Shown here piece by piece: positions 25,501 to 33,514 of a stretch of DNA of 64,000 nucleotides. The DNA lies in NCBI GenBank assembly GCA_031408575.1, contig JANNWS010000170.1, positions 1-64,000 on the forward strand, read 5' to 3'. A model generated the notes under the pieces. The model was not told the DNA's origin. It saw only the letters and a program-made list of their open reading frames with translations, and did no database searches. The stretch comes from Aliitabrizicola sp031408575. Its GTDB lineage: Bacteria > Pseudomonadota > Alphaproteobacteria > Rhodobacterales > Rhodobacteraceae. The position numbers and the translations under genes were made by a program. Positions within the stretch are counted from its first letter, which is position 1; each line of letters starts with the position of its first letter.

Positions 25501-25857
25501 GCCGTGGTTCTAACCGATGCGGAGCTGGCACCGCTGTTCGCCGCAGAAACGCTGGCCGAAGTGGCGGTGACGGGTGTTTTAGGAGCGCAGCGCGTTTACG
25601 GCTCCATCGACAGGCTGTTGATTGAACCGGATCGCGTCCTGGCCATCGATTATAAATCGAACCGCCTGTTCCCGGAGCGCGTCGAGGACGTCCCCGAGGG
25701 GCTTTTGCGGCAAATGGGGGCCTACCAAGCCGTCCTGACCCAGATCTATCCCGGTCGCGAGGTTCATGTTGCAGTTCTGTGGACGGGCGGGCCCAGCCTG
25801 ATGCTGTTGCCCCGCGCCCTGATCATGGCGGCCTTGCAGCGGGGCGGCCTCCCTTGA
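22516..25857 (+). CDS. addA: Double-strand break repair helicase AddA (1113 aa)
   Basis: AddA is the UvrD/Rep-type helicase and nuclease subunit of AddAB. The Walker A loop SANAGSGKT occupies 25-33. The next motifs are QTIHSFCASLLRRF (about 124), the DEAQDTSPEQW motif II (about 395), GDKKQSIYSFQGAD and the motif VI region LRLLYVAMTRAQ (about 838). A C-terminal nuclease core DRLLIEPDRVLAIDYKSN is at about 1035. Length is usual. The ATG overlaps the addB stop as ATGA, the normal coupling for an obligate heterodimer. Confidence 0.95.
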   Translation: MIRDSASASERQVQAADPVASTWLSANAGSGKTRVLTDRVARLLLGGVEPQRILCLTYTKAAASEMQNRLFRRLGRWAMLDAAQLRGALAELGVEDAVDTDTLARARRLFARAIETPGGLRIQTIHSFCASLLRRFPLEAGVSPQFAEMDDRAAKLLRADIVDEMADRLAPDAVAALARLFTGENLDDLTDEVARNRNSLGQPLAWPEALRQFGLAAGVTAETLISDVFLGGEAGLLARVAAIMSTGSVNDVKAADRLGRLPLMYPDFETLAALEALFLTGSGAKDPFSAKIGAFPTKATRAALGALADPLEALMRRVEGARPRRISLLAAQRTHALHEFAARFLPEYAARKAVRGWLDFDDLIGKARALLTDPSVAQWVLFRLDGGIDHILVDEAQDTSPEQWRVIELLTQEFTAGRGARDTARTIFVVGDKKQSIYSFQGADLLAFDSMKAHFRGRLAEVSTHLADLTLEYSFRSSPAILRLVDLTFDERAGRDLGGEVKHIAFKSDLPGRVDLWPAIAPVKDPEPDHWYDPTDLISGEHHAAQLARRIAARISDMLARGVQIPTDDGPRPATAGDVLILVQRRSTLFSEIIRACKAAGLPIAGADRLKLRAELAVKDLTALLAFLATPEDDLSLAAALRSPLFGWTEWQLFSLAQSRKSYLWVALRDVADDHPQTLEMLHDLRDQTDYLRPYDLVERVLTRHDGRRRLLARLGDEAEDGIDEFLSQALAYERTEVPSLTGFLGWLSADDVEIKRQMGEAAGRIRVMTVHGAKGLEAPIVILPETQNRVLSDKREVVTLADGLAVWRMPSADAPQILTDNNTLWREKAAAESLRLLYVAMTRAQSWLIVAAAGETDSDGCWYGIVRAGMDAAGAVMQPDGSLRLGHGVWPPDTTPVVSQPTIKPGLPDWVQRAAPVIARSLPLLSPSDLGGAKMMPGEADPTLEGAAKQRGTELHLLLEHLPTLPPTDWPNRATALLGPDADPAVVAQRLAEVAVVLTDAELAPLFAAETLAEVAVTGVLGAQRVYGSIDRLLIEPDRVLAIDYKSNRLFPERVEDVPEGLLRQMGAYQAVLTQIYPGREVHVAVLWTGGPSLMLLPRALIMAALQRGGLP

Positions 25858-25915
25858 CGGGCGGCACACCCGTCCATAGGTTCAAATTCAACGCATCCCG
25901 CCACGGAGACTTGTC

Positions 25916-26236
25916 ATGGCAACCACCCACGTCACTGACGCCACATTCGACGCCGAAGTTCGCAAGGCTTTGGTTCCGGTCGTGGTCGATTTCTGGGCCG
26001 AATGGTGCGGCCCGTGCCGCCAGATCGGCCCTGCACTGGAAGAGCTTTCTGCCGAATACGGCGGCAAGGTAAAGATCGTGAAGATCAACGTCGATGAGAA
26101 CCCCGAAAGCCCGGCAATGCTGGGCGTGCGCGGTATCCCGGCGCTGTTCCTGTTCAAGAACGGTGAGGTTGTGTCGAACAAGGTTGGTGCCGCGCCCAAG
26201 GCGGCGCTGGCGAACTGGATCAATTCTGCGATCTGA
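25916..26236 (+). CDS. trxA: Thioredoxin (106 aa)
   Basis: This is a classical cytoplasmic thioredoxin with the active site WCGPC (C31, C34), preceded by VVVDFWAEW and followed by the cis-proline loop RGIPALFLFKNGE (about 76). It donates electrons to ribonucleotide reductase and to methionine sulfoxide reductases, such as the MsrA family. It lies 58 bp after addA, with its own ribosome site (GGAGA), and ends the large operon; an intrinsic terminator follows 26 bp after the stop. Confidence 0.97.
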   Translation: MATTHVTDATFDAEVRKALVPVVVDFWAEWCGPCRQIGPALEELSAEYGGKVKIVKINVDENPESPAMLGVRGIPALFLFKNGEVVSNKVGAAPKAALANWINSAI

Positions 26237-26261
26237 TCCCTCTTCGGTGACATGCAGAAGC

Positions 26262-26286
26262 GGGCGCCACTCCGGCGCCCTTTTTC
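26262..26286 (+). terminator. Intrinsic terminator after trxA
   Basis: GGGCGCC and GGCGCCC form a perfect 7-bp stem with a 5-nt loop (ACTCC), immediately followed by TTTTTC. It is the clearest Rho-independent terminator in the window and closes the tsaE-amgK-murU-addBA-trxA unit before hslV. Confidence 0.85.
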
Positions 26287-26357
26287 TTTGCGGGCGGGCC
26301 GGGTTGTGCCGCCCGTCCCGTCGAGCCATATTCGCTTAAGGTGGCGCGAGGCAAACG

Positions 26358-26915
26358 ATGGCAGAAGACAGGTTTCCCGGCTGGCACGGCACGACGATCC
26401 TGGCCGTGCGGCGCGGCGGTCAGGTTGTGGTGGCGGGGGATGGGCAGGTCAGCCTGGGCCAGGCCGTGATCAAAGGCTCGGCCCGCAAGGTGCGCCGTCT
26501 GTCGCCCGGCGGGCGTGATATCGTTGCGGGTTTTGCCGGATCGACCGCCGACGCCTTCACCCTGCTGGAGCGGCTTGAGAAAAAGCTCGAGGCGCTGCCG
26601 GGTCAGCTTGCGCGCGCCAGTGTGGAGTTGGCAAAGGACTGGCGCATGGACAAATACCTGCGCAATCTCGAGGCAATGCTGATCGTAACCGACGGGCGCG
26701 ATCTGTTCGTCATCACCGGCGCTGGCGACGTGCTGGAGCCGGAGCATGATGTAGCCGCCATCGGGTCGGGCGGCAATTATGCGCTGGCTGCCGCGCGCGG
26801 GCTGATGACCACTGACCTGCCCGCCGAAGACATAGCCCGGCGCGCGATGGCGATAGCCGCCGACATCTGTGTTTATACCAACGGAAACCTGACGGTGGAG
26901 ACAATCCGTGGCTGA
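26358..26915 (+). CDS. hslV: ATP-dependent protease subunit HslV (185 aa)
   Basis: HslV is the peptidase of the HslUV (ClpQY) proteasome-like complex, a double hexameric ring degrading misfolded and regulatory proteins. The propeptide ends at H10-G11, leaving a catalytic N-terminal threonine (HGTTILAV). DGQVSLGQAVIKGSARKVRRL, VAGFAGSTADAFTLLE and GSGGNYALAAARGL are canonical. Its stop region overlaps the GTG of a membrane-protein gene, and hslU follows only after that gene, an unusual split of this pair. Confidence 0.96.
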   Translation: MAEDRFPGWHGTTILAVRRGGQVVVAGDGQVSLGQAVIKGSARKVRRLSPGGRDIVAGFAGSTADAFTLLERLEKKLEALPGQLARASVELAKDWRMDKYLRNLEAMLIVTDGRDLFVITGAGDVLEPEHDVAAIGSGGNYALAAARGLMTTDLPAEDIARRAMAIAADICVYTNGNLTVETIRG

Positions 26916-28011
26916 TCCCGCCCGCGCTTTCGGCCCCGATGATCTGCGCGCCGCCGTTGCCGCAGGTGTGCTGACCGAGGCGCAGGCCGCGTCGGTCACT
27001 GCCCTTGCCGACGACCGGGCGGGCAAGCGACTTGCGATGCCCGCCGAGGATGAGCCGTTCGAATTCTTTCGCGGCTTCAGCGAAATCTTCGTTTCCATCG
27101 GCCTTGTCATCCTGTTGTCGGGAATAGCCGCATTCCTGTTCACATTCGGCGGATTTGCCATTCTGGTGGCGCTGCCGCTGATCTGCGCCGCGATCGCGTG
27201 GTGGTGGGCAGGGTATTTCACCCTGAAACGGCGGATGAACCTGCCGTCGATGGTGTTGGCATCAGCGTTTGGCGGCGGCATCTATCTGTCGGCGATCACG
27301 ATGCTTGACGCGTCGGATCAGTCGTTGCGCCTGTCGGTGGTGGCCAGCTTTGTTCTGGCGGCGCTGGGCATGGCCGCCTGGTATCGGCGGTTCCGGCTGC
27401 CCTTTGCGGCCTTTATTCTGGGCGTGTTCGTGCTGGGGGCGATCTATTCCATGACCGCCTCGATCGACTCGCTTGTCGGGCTGGCCGGACAGGAAAGCGG
27501 GCGATTTGGCGGGATGTTCGATCTGCGGGAAAGCCCGCAATTCGCGCTGGCGACGCTGGGTTTCGGCATCGCGGTGTTTCTTGTGGCGATGTGGTTTGAT
27601 ACGCGCGATCCGCATCGCCTTGGCCGCCACGCGGCGACCGCGTTCTGGCTGCATCTGCTGGCGGCCCCGGCGCTGGTGAACACGGTGGCGCTGACGCTTT
27701 ACAACGTCGGCGGCACGGTGGGAATCGTGTCGCTTGCCGTGTCGCTGACGCTGATTGGAACGCTTGCGCTGATCATTGACCGCCGGTCGTTCCTGACGGC
27801 AGCGCTGATCTATATTGCGCTGGTGATTGGCTGGATCATACAGGGCGACGGCGGCGGCGATATCCAGTCTTTCACCTTCATCCTGATCATTCTGGGCGGG
27901 TTCGTTACAGCCCTTGGCACGTGGTGGGTACCGCTGCGGTCGGCTCTGATGCGCGCCCTGCCCGAGTTTCCCGGCAAGCACCGCCTGCCGCCCTACGGAA
28001 AGACCCCATGA
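26908..28011 (+). CDS. Polytopic membrane protein between hslV and hslU (367 aa)
   Basis: A soluble N-terminus of about 60 residues includes a short helical segment (DDLRAAVAAGVLTEAQAASVTAL). It is followed by about ten to twelve hydrophobic helices with short loops, ending in a cytoplasmic tail PEFPGKHRLPPYGKTP. The helical start and the many-helix body recall DUF2157/DUF4401-type proteins; I do not recognise a transporter or enzyme motif. The GTG at 26908 overlaps the hslV stop by 8 bp, and the gene's stop overlaps the hslU ATG. It is therefore co-translated with both and may be linked to membrane-protein quality control. Confidence 0.75.
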   Translation: MADPARAFGPDDLRAAVAAGVLTEAQAASVTALADDRAGKRLAMPAEDEPFEFFRGFSEIFVSIGLVILLSGIAAFLFTFGGFAILVALPLICAAIAWWWAGYFTLKRRMNLPSMVLASAFGGGIYLSAITMLDASDQSLRLSVVASFVLAALGMAAWYRRFRLPFAAFILGVFVLGAIYSMTASIDSLVGLAGQESGRFGGMFDLRESPQFALATLGFGIAVFLVAMWFDTRDPHRLGRHAATAFWLHLLAAPALVNTVALTLYNVGGTVGIVSLAVSLTLIGTLALIIDRRSFLTAALIYIALVIGWIIQGDGGGDIQSFTFILIILGGFVTALGTWWVPLRSALMRALPEFPGKHRLPPYGKTP

Positions 28012-29309
28012 CCACCCTGACCCCGCGCGAGATCGTGTCCGAACTTGACCGTCACATCATCGGCCAGAATGACGCAAAGCGCGCCGTTGCGGTTGCCATG
28101 CGAAACCGCTGGCGGCGCAAGCAACTGGGCGATGATCTGCGCGATGAGGTGTATCCCAAGAATATCCTGATGATCGGCCCCACAGGCGTCGGCAAGACCG
28201 AGATCAGCCGACGGCTGGCCAGGCTTGCAAAAGCGCCGTTCCTGAAGGTCGAGGCGACGAAGTTCACCGAGGTGGGCTATGTCGGCCGCGATGTTGACAG
28301 CATCATCCGCGATCTGATGGATGCCGCCATCATCGACACCCGCGCCCAGATGCGGGATGAGGTGCGTGCCCGCGCCCACAAGGCCGCCGAAGATCGTGTG
28401 ATCGAGGCGCTGGCCGGCAAGGATGCCCGCGAACAGACCCGCGATATGTTTCGCGGCAAGCTGAAGCGCGGCGAACTTGACGCCACGATGATCGAACTTG
28501 AGGTGGCCGAGGCTGGTCCGGCAATGCCGATGATGGGTGGAATGCCCGGCATGGAACAACAGATGCAGGGCCTTCAGGACATGCTCGGCAAGGCTTTTGG
28601 CGGGCGCACGACCCGCAAGCGCCTCAGCGTGGCGGAAAGCTATGATCTGCTGCTGGGAGAAGAGGCCGACAAGCTGCTGGATGATGAAGCCGTTACAAAG
28701 GCCGCGCTGGCCGCCGTGCAAGAGGGCGGCATCGTCTTTATCGACGAGATCGACAAGGTCTGCGCCAGGTCAGATACGCGGGGCGCGGATGTCAGCCGCG
28801 AAGGCGTGCAGCGCGATCTGCTGCCGCTGATCGAGGGCACGACAGTCTCAACCAAATACGGCCCGGTCAAGACCGACCACATCCTGTTCATCGCGAGCGG
28901 CGCATTCCACACCGCCAAGCCGTCCGACCTGCTGCCGGAATTGCAAGGTCGTCTGCCGATACGGGTCGAACTTCAGCCGCTGACCGAAGGCGATTTCGTC
29001 CGCATCCTGACCGAAACCGACAACGCCCTGACGCGGCAGTATTCCGCGCTTATGGCGACCGAACAGGTTGCCGTCAGTTTCACGCCCGACGGAATCGCGG
29101 CACTGGCGCATATCGCCGCCGAAGTGAATGCCTCGGTCGAGAACATCGGCGCGCGGCGGCTTTACACGGTGATGGAGCGGGTATTCGAAGAGCTGTCCTT
29201 TACGGCACCCGACCGATCGGGGGATGCCGTTGTGGTGGATGCCGCATTCGTCGAAACCAATATCGGTGCACTGTCACGATCGGCTGATCTGAGCAGATAC
29301 GTTCTCTGA
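28008..29309 (+). CDS. hslU: HslUV protease ATPase subunit HslU (433 aa)
   Basis: HslU is the AAA+ unfoldase that feeds substrates into HslV. The N-terminus TLTPREIVSELDRHIIGQNDAKRAVAVA is typical. Walker A is GPTGVGKTE (about 58), the pore motif KFTEVGYVGRDVDSI is at about 86, Walker B is VFIDEIDKV (about 245), and the C-terminus ends in SRYVL, the tail that docks in HslV. The ATG at 28008 overlaps the previous stop as ATGA; the longer upstream frame is not homologous. Length is normal. Confidence 0.96.
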   Translation: MTTLTPREIVSELDRHIIGQNDAKRAVAVAMRNRWRRKQLGDDLRDEVYPKNILMIGPTGVGKTEISRRLARLAKAPFLKVEATKFTEVGYVGRDVDSIIRDLMDAAIIDTRAQMRDEVRARAHKAAEDRVIEALAGKDAREQTRDMFRGKLKRGELDATMIELEVAEAGPAMPMMGGMPGMEQQMQGLQDMLGKAFGGRTTRKRLSVAESYDLLLGEEADKLLDDEAVTKAALAAVQEGGIVFIDEIDKVCARSDTRGADVSREGVQRDLLPLIEGTTVSTKYGPVKTDHILFIASGAFHTAKPSDLLPELQGRLPIRVELQPLTEGDFVRILTETDNALTRQYSALMATEQVAVSFTPDGIAALAHIAAEVNASVENIGARRLYTVMERVFEELSFTAPDRSGDAVVVDAAFVETNIGALSRSADLSRYVL

Positions 29310-29403
29310 TAAAGCGTGGCGGGGTTGACTGGCGCGGCCACGCAAGGTCATGTCTGGGCGCAATGGCGATGCGTGTTCGCGCCCACAAAAAGGAGAGAAC
29401 AGA

Positions 29404-30525
29404 ATGACCCGGAAGCTGTTCCTGCTTGCCAGTCTCTGCCTTGTCGTGGCCTGTGGACAGCGCGGCGTCATCACGGTCGACCCTGTGTCGCGTGGAATTG
29501 GCACGATCGAGCCGGTTTTCGTCGGCACGACGCGGGCGTTCGATCCAATCATAGGATCGTTCGGGTCCGACCGGTCGCCCGTGCTGTCGCTGGCACGCTA
29601 TGACATCTCGATCCCTCCGGATCGTGAGGTGGGGCAGATCAAATGGCCGAAGGAAGGCCGTGCCACCAACCCGAGGACAGATTTCCTGACGGCAGAGAGT
29701 GTGGTGTTTGACAGCCCATCCGATTTCCGCCGGGATCTGAGCAGCGCGATGCGGTCCGAGGTCGGCCCAAAGCAGCGCGCGCTGATCTTTGTGCATGGAT
29801 TCAACAACACCTTCGCCGAAGGCGTCTACCGGATCGCGCAACTTGCCCACGATCTGGATCTGCCACGCGTTACCGTGCATTATTCCTGGCCCTCGGCGGG
29901 ACAGGCGCTGGGCTATGTGCATGACCGCGATTCAGCGCTGTATGCGCGTGACGGGCTTGAAAAGCTGTTCAACGAGGTGGTTGCCGCAGGCGCGCAGGAG
30001 GTTATCGTTGTCGGACATTCGATGGGCGCGCAATTGCTGGTGGAAACGCTGCGCCAGATGGACATCCGCAACCCCGACAAGCTGAAGCGGAACCTTGCGG
30101 GCGTCGTGCTTTTGTCGCCTGACATAGATGTCGAGGTGTTCCGATCGCAGGCTGACACTTTTGGTCGGTTGCCGCAGCCATTCCTGATCTTCTCGTCGCA
30201 AAAGGACAAGGCGCTGCGCCTGTCGTCGTTGGTGTCGGGCGAGCCAAACCGTCTGGGGAACCTGACGAACATTGATCAGGTGTCGGATCTTGAGGTTCGG
30301 GTGATCGACGTTGCCGCCTTCTCGACCGGATCGGGCCATTTCACAATCGGCGACTCGCCAGAGCTGATTGCGCTGATCAGCAGAATTGGCTCGGTTCAGG
30401 ATGCGTTCGACTCGGACAATGCCGGGCGCGTCGGGCTTTTGCCGGGGATCGTTCTGACCGCGCGTGGCGCCACGGCCATCGTTGTGTCTCCGGTCGTAGC
30501 GATCAATAACGAGCTATCGAAATAG
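29404..30525 (+). CDS. Alpha/beta-hydrolase lipoprotein, DUF900 type (373 aa)
   Basis: The start at 29404 follows an AAAGGAG ribosome site and gives a lipoprotein signal with lipobox VVAC (lipidated C17). The body is an alpha/beta hydrolase: an oxyanion-loop FVHGFNNTF (about 129) and the nucleophile elbow VGHSMGAQ with S206. An acidic residue follows in LLSPDIDVEVF, and a candidate catalytic His is in GSGHFTIG (about 315). DUF900 proteins are serine hydrolases of unknown substrate. Anchoring at the envelope suggests action on lipids, peptides or esters in the periplasm. It is a single gene after hslU, convergent with smr at a distance of 4 bp. Confidence 0.82.
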   Translation: MTRKLFLLASLCLVVACGQRGVITVDPVSRGIGTIEPVFVGTTRAFDPIIGSFGSDRSPVLSLARYDISIPPDREVGQIKWPKEGRATNPRTDFLTAESVVFDSPSDFRRDLSSAMRSEVGPKQRALIFVHGFNNTFAEGVYRIAQLAHDLDLPRVTVHYSWPSAGQALGYVHDRDSALYARDGLEKLFNEVVAAGAQEVIVVGHSMGAQLLVETLRQMDIRNPDKLKRNLAGVVLLSPDIDVEVFRSQADTFGRLPQPFLIFSSQKDKALRLSSLVSGEPNRLGNLTNIDQVSDLEVRVIDVAAFSTGSGHFTIGDSPELIALISRIGSVQDAFDSDNAGRVGLLPGIVLTARGATAIVVSPVVAINNELSK

Positions 30526-30529
30526 CCGC

Positions 30530-31123
30530 TCAGCGCGCGCGGCGCAGGTAGACATAGAACGCTCCGCTGCCGCCGTGGCGCAGGTGCGCCTCGGCGACCT
30601 GCAGCACGGCAAGGCCAAGCGGCGGCTGGTGCAACCAAAGTGGCACCTGATGTTTCAGTACGCCATGCCGCTGCGGGATAGGTCCGTCATCACCACTGCG
30701 GCGCCCCTTGCCGGTGATGACGAGAACCAGACGCAGCGCTTGCGCCTGTGCATTGAGGATAAAACCGGTCAGTTCCGGCAGTGCTTCTGCGAGTGTCAGG
30801 CCGTGCAGATCAATCCGCGCTTCTGGGGCCAGCTTTCCGCGCGACATGCGGGCAAATGCCTTGGCATCCATGCGGGGGGGTGCCGGCGACATGGGTGAGG
30901 AAAGGTCGGGAAGTGCGGCCTGTCGCGCCGATGCGCGGGAGGCCTCGCCGATCCGGAACCAGGGCAACGCGGCTGGTGGTTGCTTCGGCTTTTCCTGTGG
31001 CAGACTGGCGGGTAATTCGAGGCTTCGGGGTCGTGCTTTTTGGGGGTGCATCGGCTGGGCCGTGCGCGCGACAGATTGCCAGAGGTCTTCCTCTTCTGGC
31101 CGCAAGTGTCGGCGACGCGACAT
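30530..31123 (-). CDS. Smr-domain protein (197 aa)
   Basis: The C-terminal half is a Smr domain: ARIDLHGLTLAEALPELTGFI (about 107), LRLVLVITGKGRRSG (about 138) and a final region VPLWLHQPPL...AHLRHGGSGAFYVYLRR. The conserved DLHG and TGKG motifs belong to nuclease-like domains related to the MutS2 C-terminus, acting on DNA branches or on mRNA. The N-terminal part (RRRHLRPEEEDLWQSVARTAQPM) is the usual linker in alphaproteobacteria. It follows mltA by 5 bp and is the last gene of tim44-mltA-smr. Confidence 0.9.
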   Translation of the reverse strand: MSRRRHLRPEEEDLWQSVARTAQPMHPQKARPRSLELPASLPQEKPKQPPAALPWFRIGEASRASARQAALPDLSSPMSPAPPRMDAKAFARMSRGKLAPEARIDLHGLTLAEALPELTGFILNAQAQALRLVLVITGKGRRSGDDGPIPQRHGVLKHQVPLWLHQPPLGLAVLQVAEAHLRHGGSGAFYVYLRRAR

Positions 31124-31128
31124 TGCCG

Positions 31129-32163
31129 TCAGCCGTCCGACAGCATCGCAAAAGCGCGTTCGATCGGCATCAGGACTATCATCCGGCCGCCATCCTTGAC
31201 CTGTCCTGCAAGGCGTCCGGCCTCGGCGCCGGTACCGAAAAAGATATCCGCCCTCTGCGCCCCCTTGATTGCGCCGCCGGTGTCCTGCGCGATCATCAAG
31301 CGGCGCAACGGACCTGCCCCGTTTTTCTCTACCCAGACGGGGGCGCCCAATGCCACGAAGGCCGGGTCGACTGCGATCGAGCGCATGGTGGTGATTGAGC
31401 GGCCCATCGCGCCGATCGGACCTTTTTCAGGATCGAGATCGGCGATCTTGCGGAAAAACACAAATGACGGGTTTGTATTCAGCAGGGCCCGCCCCTCGGC
31501 GGGATAGCGGCGAACCCAATCCTGAATCACCGAGGCCGAGACCTCGCTTGCTTCAAACACGCCACGCCGGATCAGTTCCTGACCGATGGAGCGGTAGGGC
31601 TGGTTGTTCTTGCCGGCATAGCCCACGCGAATGACTTCGCCATCGGGCATCCGAATGCGACCCGATCCCTGAATCTGAAGAAAATAGACTTCGACAGGGT
31701 CTTCGAGCCAGGTAAGTTCCAACCCCCGCCCGCGCAGCCGCCCCGCGCTATCGATGTCGGCGCGAGAGTACCACGGCGCGTCGGCGGCCATTTCGGGCGG
31801 CCTGCGATACAGCGGATAGGCAAACCGCGGCGTACGCACGGGCGATCCGCGCAATTCAGGCTCATAATACCCGGTGAAAAGAGCAGGCGGCGTGCCGATC
31901 AGAACGGGGCGGAAGAACATCTCGAAAAAGCTGCGCGCGCCGGTTGGCGCCGTGTCGCGCGCGAATGCGCAGATCGGGGTCCACTCCGGATCATCCAGTT
32001 GATCACAAGTCTGCACGAAAACCGAAAGGGCGGCCGCGTGGTTGTCGGCCGCCCAGTCTTCAAGATCGTCGAACCCAAGTATGTCAGCGGTTGCTGGCGC
32101 TGTGGCCGTCATTGCAATGATTGCAAACAGCAGAGCGCGCAGCATATGCGAACCGGCGCGCAT
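31129..32163 (-). CDS. mltA: Membrane-bound lytic murein transglycosylase A (344 aa)
   Basis: MltA cleaves peptidoglycan between MurNAc and GlcNAc, making anhydro-muropeptides for recycling; amgK and murU in this window act in a related recycling route. After a signal peptide (HMLRALLFAIIAMTATAPATA) come FTGYYEPELRGS (about 95), LTWLEDPVEVYFLQIQGSGRI (about 157) and the C-terminal 3D domain with QDTGGAIKGAQRADIFFG (about 298), including the catalytic Asp region. ATG 32163 is used; ATG 32145 would also leave a complete signal peptide, and neither has a clear ribosome site. No lipobox cysteine is visible, so it may be soluble in the periplasm. Confidence 0.92.
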   Translation of the reverse strand: MRAGSHMLRALLFAIIAMTATAPATADILGFDDLEDWAADNHAAALSVFVQTCDQLDDPEWTPICAFARDTAPTGARSFFEMFFRPVLIGTPPALFTGYYEPELRGSPVRTPRFAYPLYRRPPEMAADAPWYSRADIDSAGRLRGRGLELTWLEDPVEVYFLQIQGSGRIRMPDGEVIRVGYAGKNNQPYRSIGQELIRRGVFEASEVSASVIQDWVRRYPAEGRALLNTNPSFVFFRKIADLDPEKGPIGAMGRSITTMRSIAVDPAFVALGAPVWVEKNGAGPLRRLMIAQDTGGAIKGAQRADIFFGTGAEAGRLAGQVKDGGRMIVLMPIERAFAMLSDG

Positions 32164-32173
32164 CGGGCGGCCG

Positions 32174-32836
32174 TCATTCGCCCGTTGCGACAAGCTGCCA
32201 GTTGGGATCGTCTACCCCCATCCGGCGCGCGAATGTCCAGACGTCGCGCTGGCGCTTTATTGCGGTGGCGTTGCCTTCGACAATCTCACCCGCCTTGTTG
32301 CGTACGACAGACGTCAGCTCGCCCACAAAGCGGACAGAAATCTCGCCCTCGCGGGTCGTGCTGTCAAACTTCGCTTCCTGCAATCCAAGCTCGCGCAACC
32401 CGACGAAATGCGACTCGATTGTCAGCCCTTCACGTTCGCGCGCCTCGACCACTTCGGCGAATGTCGCATAGACATCGTCACCAAGAAACGCGCGGATCGA
32501 CGCGAGGTCACCTTTTTCAAAGGCCATCAGAATCATCTCGTAAGCGCCGCGCGCACCGGCGAGGAATTCGCTGACGGAAAAGCTTGGCTCGGCCTGCTTG
32601 ATCTCGGCCAACCCCTTGGCGGCAGCACTGCCGTCGGCGACATGATCGACGATATCGCGATCCGGCCCGCCGTCGATCACCTCGAAGTCACGCCGAGCAG
32701 CGCGGGGGGTCGCATCTTCAACGGGGGTTGCGGGCTTCTCAAACCCCTCGCGCGTTCCGAGAACAGAACGCAGCTTCAGGATCAGGAAGACGGCAACACC
32801 TGCCAGTACCAGTAGTTGAATCACGGAAGAACTCAT
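32174..32836 (-). CDS. Tim44/TimA-like family protein (220 aa)
   Basis: One N-terminal membrane helix (about 5-22) is followed by a charged linker and a Tim44-like C-terminal domain (about 80-215: SEFLAGARGAYEMILMAFEKGDL, LRAFLGDDVYATF-like IRAFLGDDVYATFAEVVEAR, DVWTFARRM). Bacterial Tim44-domain proteins are relatives of the mitochondrial import motor adaptor, and the Caulobacter member TimA binds membrane and partner proteins. Its exact role is not known. Its first codons are 111 bp from fxsA on the other strand, and the next gene downstream is mltA, so an envelope role is plausible. Confidence 0.9.
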   Translation of the reverse strand: MSSSVIQLLVLAGVAVFLILKLRSVLGTREGFEKPATPVEDATPRAARRDFEVIDGGPDRDIVDHVADGSAAAKGLAEIKQAEPSFSVSEFLAGARGAYEMILMAFEKGDLASIRAFLGDDVYATFAEVVEAREREGLTIESHFVGLRELGLQEAKFDSTTREGEISVRFVGELTSVVRNKAGEIVEGNATAIKRQRDVWTFARRMGVDDPNWQLVATGE

Positions 32837-32947
32837 CTTGAACCTCGGAACGGGCGGTCACCGGGTTGTTAACCTGCCACCTTGCGCCCTATGTAGGTCA
32901 GAGGGACACACAAGTCTACCGCTGCGCCCGGAAAGAGAGATGATGTG

Positions 32948-33457
32948 ATGTGGCTATTCGCCCTGATCCTCGGCCTGCCTCTGGTCGAAATCTCACTATT
33001 TGTGACGTTGGGAGCGTGGCTCGGGCTTTGGCTGACGCTGGCCGTCGTGATCGGAACAGCGCTTTTGGGTATCTGGCTGATCCGCAGGCAGGGCGCGCGC
33101 GCGCGAAGCGATCTGCAGGCCGCCGTTATGGCCCGCCGGAACCCAGCGCGGGTTCTGGCGGGTGATGCCCTGGTGGTTGTGGCGGGAGTGCTGTTGATAC
33201 TGCCGGGGTTTCTGACCGATTTCGGCGGCCTGATGTTGTTGCTTCCGCCGATCCAGAGGTTGATTACGGCCGCTGTCGCGCGGCGCGCGCGCGACAAGGT
33301 CGGTTCGCATCTTCAGACCCGCGCCTGGGAAAAAGCGGCCTCGATGGCGACGTCGGCACGGCGCCCGACAGATCAGCGGACCGAGGCCATCGACGGCACG
33401 TGGGAAGAACTTCCCGAAGACGACTCTCGCCCGCCCTCGGGCTGGACGCGGCATTGA
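32948..33457 (+). CDS. fxsA: FxsA family membrane protein (169 aa)
   Basis: FxsA is a small cytoplasmic-membrane protein whose E. coli member suppresses exclusion of phage T7 by the F plasmid. Three to four hydrophobic segments fill residues 1-105, with the typical LGLPLVEISLFVTLG and VVAGVLLILPGFLTDFGGLMLLLPP. A hydrophilic tail rich in charged residues follows. The ATG at 32948 is preferred to the GTG one codon earlier; GAGAGATG lies in front. It is followed 57 bp later by secB. FxsA is present in many Proteobacteria next to secB or origin-proximal genes. Confidence 0.92.
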   Translation: MWLFALILGLPLVEISLFVTLGAWLGLWLTLAVVIGTALLGIWLIRRQGARARSDLQAAVMARRNPARVLAGDALVVVAGVLLILPGFLTDFGGLMLLLPPIQRLITAAVARRARDKVGSHLQTRAWEKAASMATSARRPTDQRTEAIDGTWEELPEDDSRPPSGWTRH

Positions 33458-33514
33458 GGCAAATCGCGCGACCTGCTAAAGACGCGTCAGCCCAATTCAA
33501 AGCAGGAGATCCCG

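Noticed and set aside
27211..27228. TTTCACCCTGAAAC within the membrane-protein gene
   Set aside because: Two-base centre is wrong and the outer bases do not fit parS; it is a coding coincidence.
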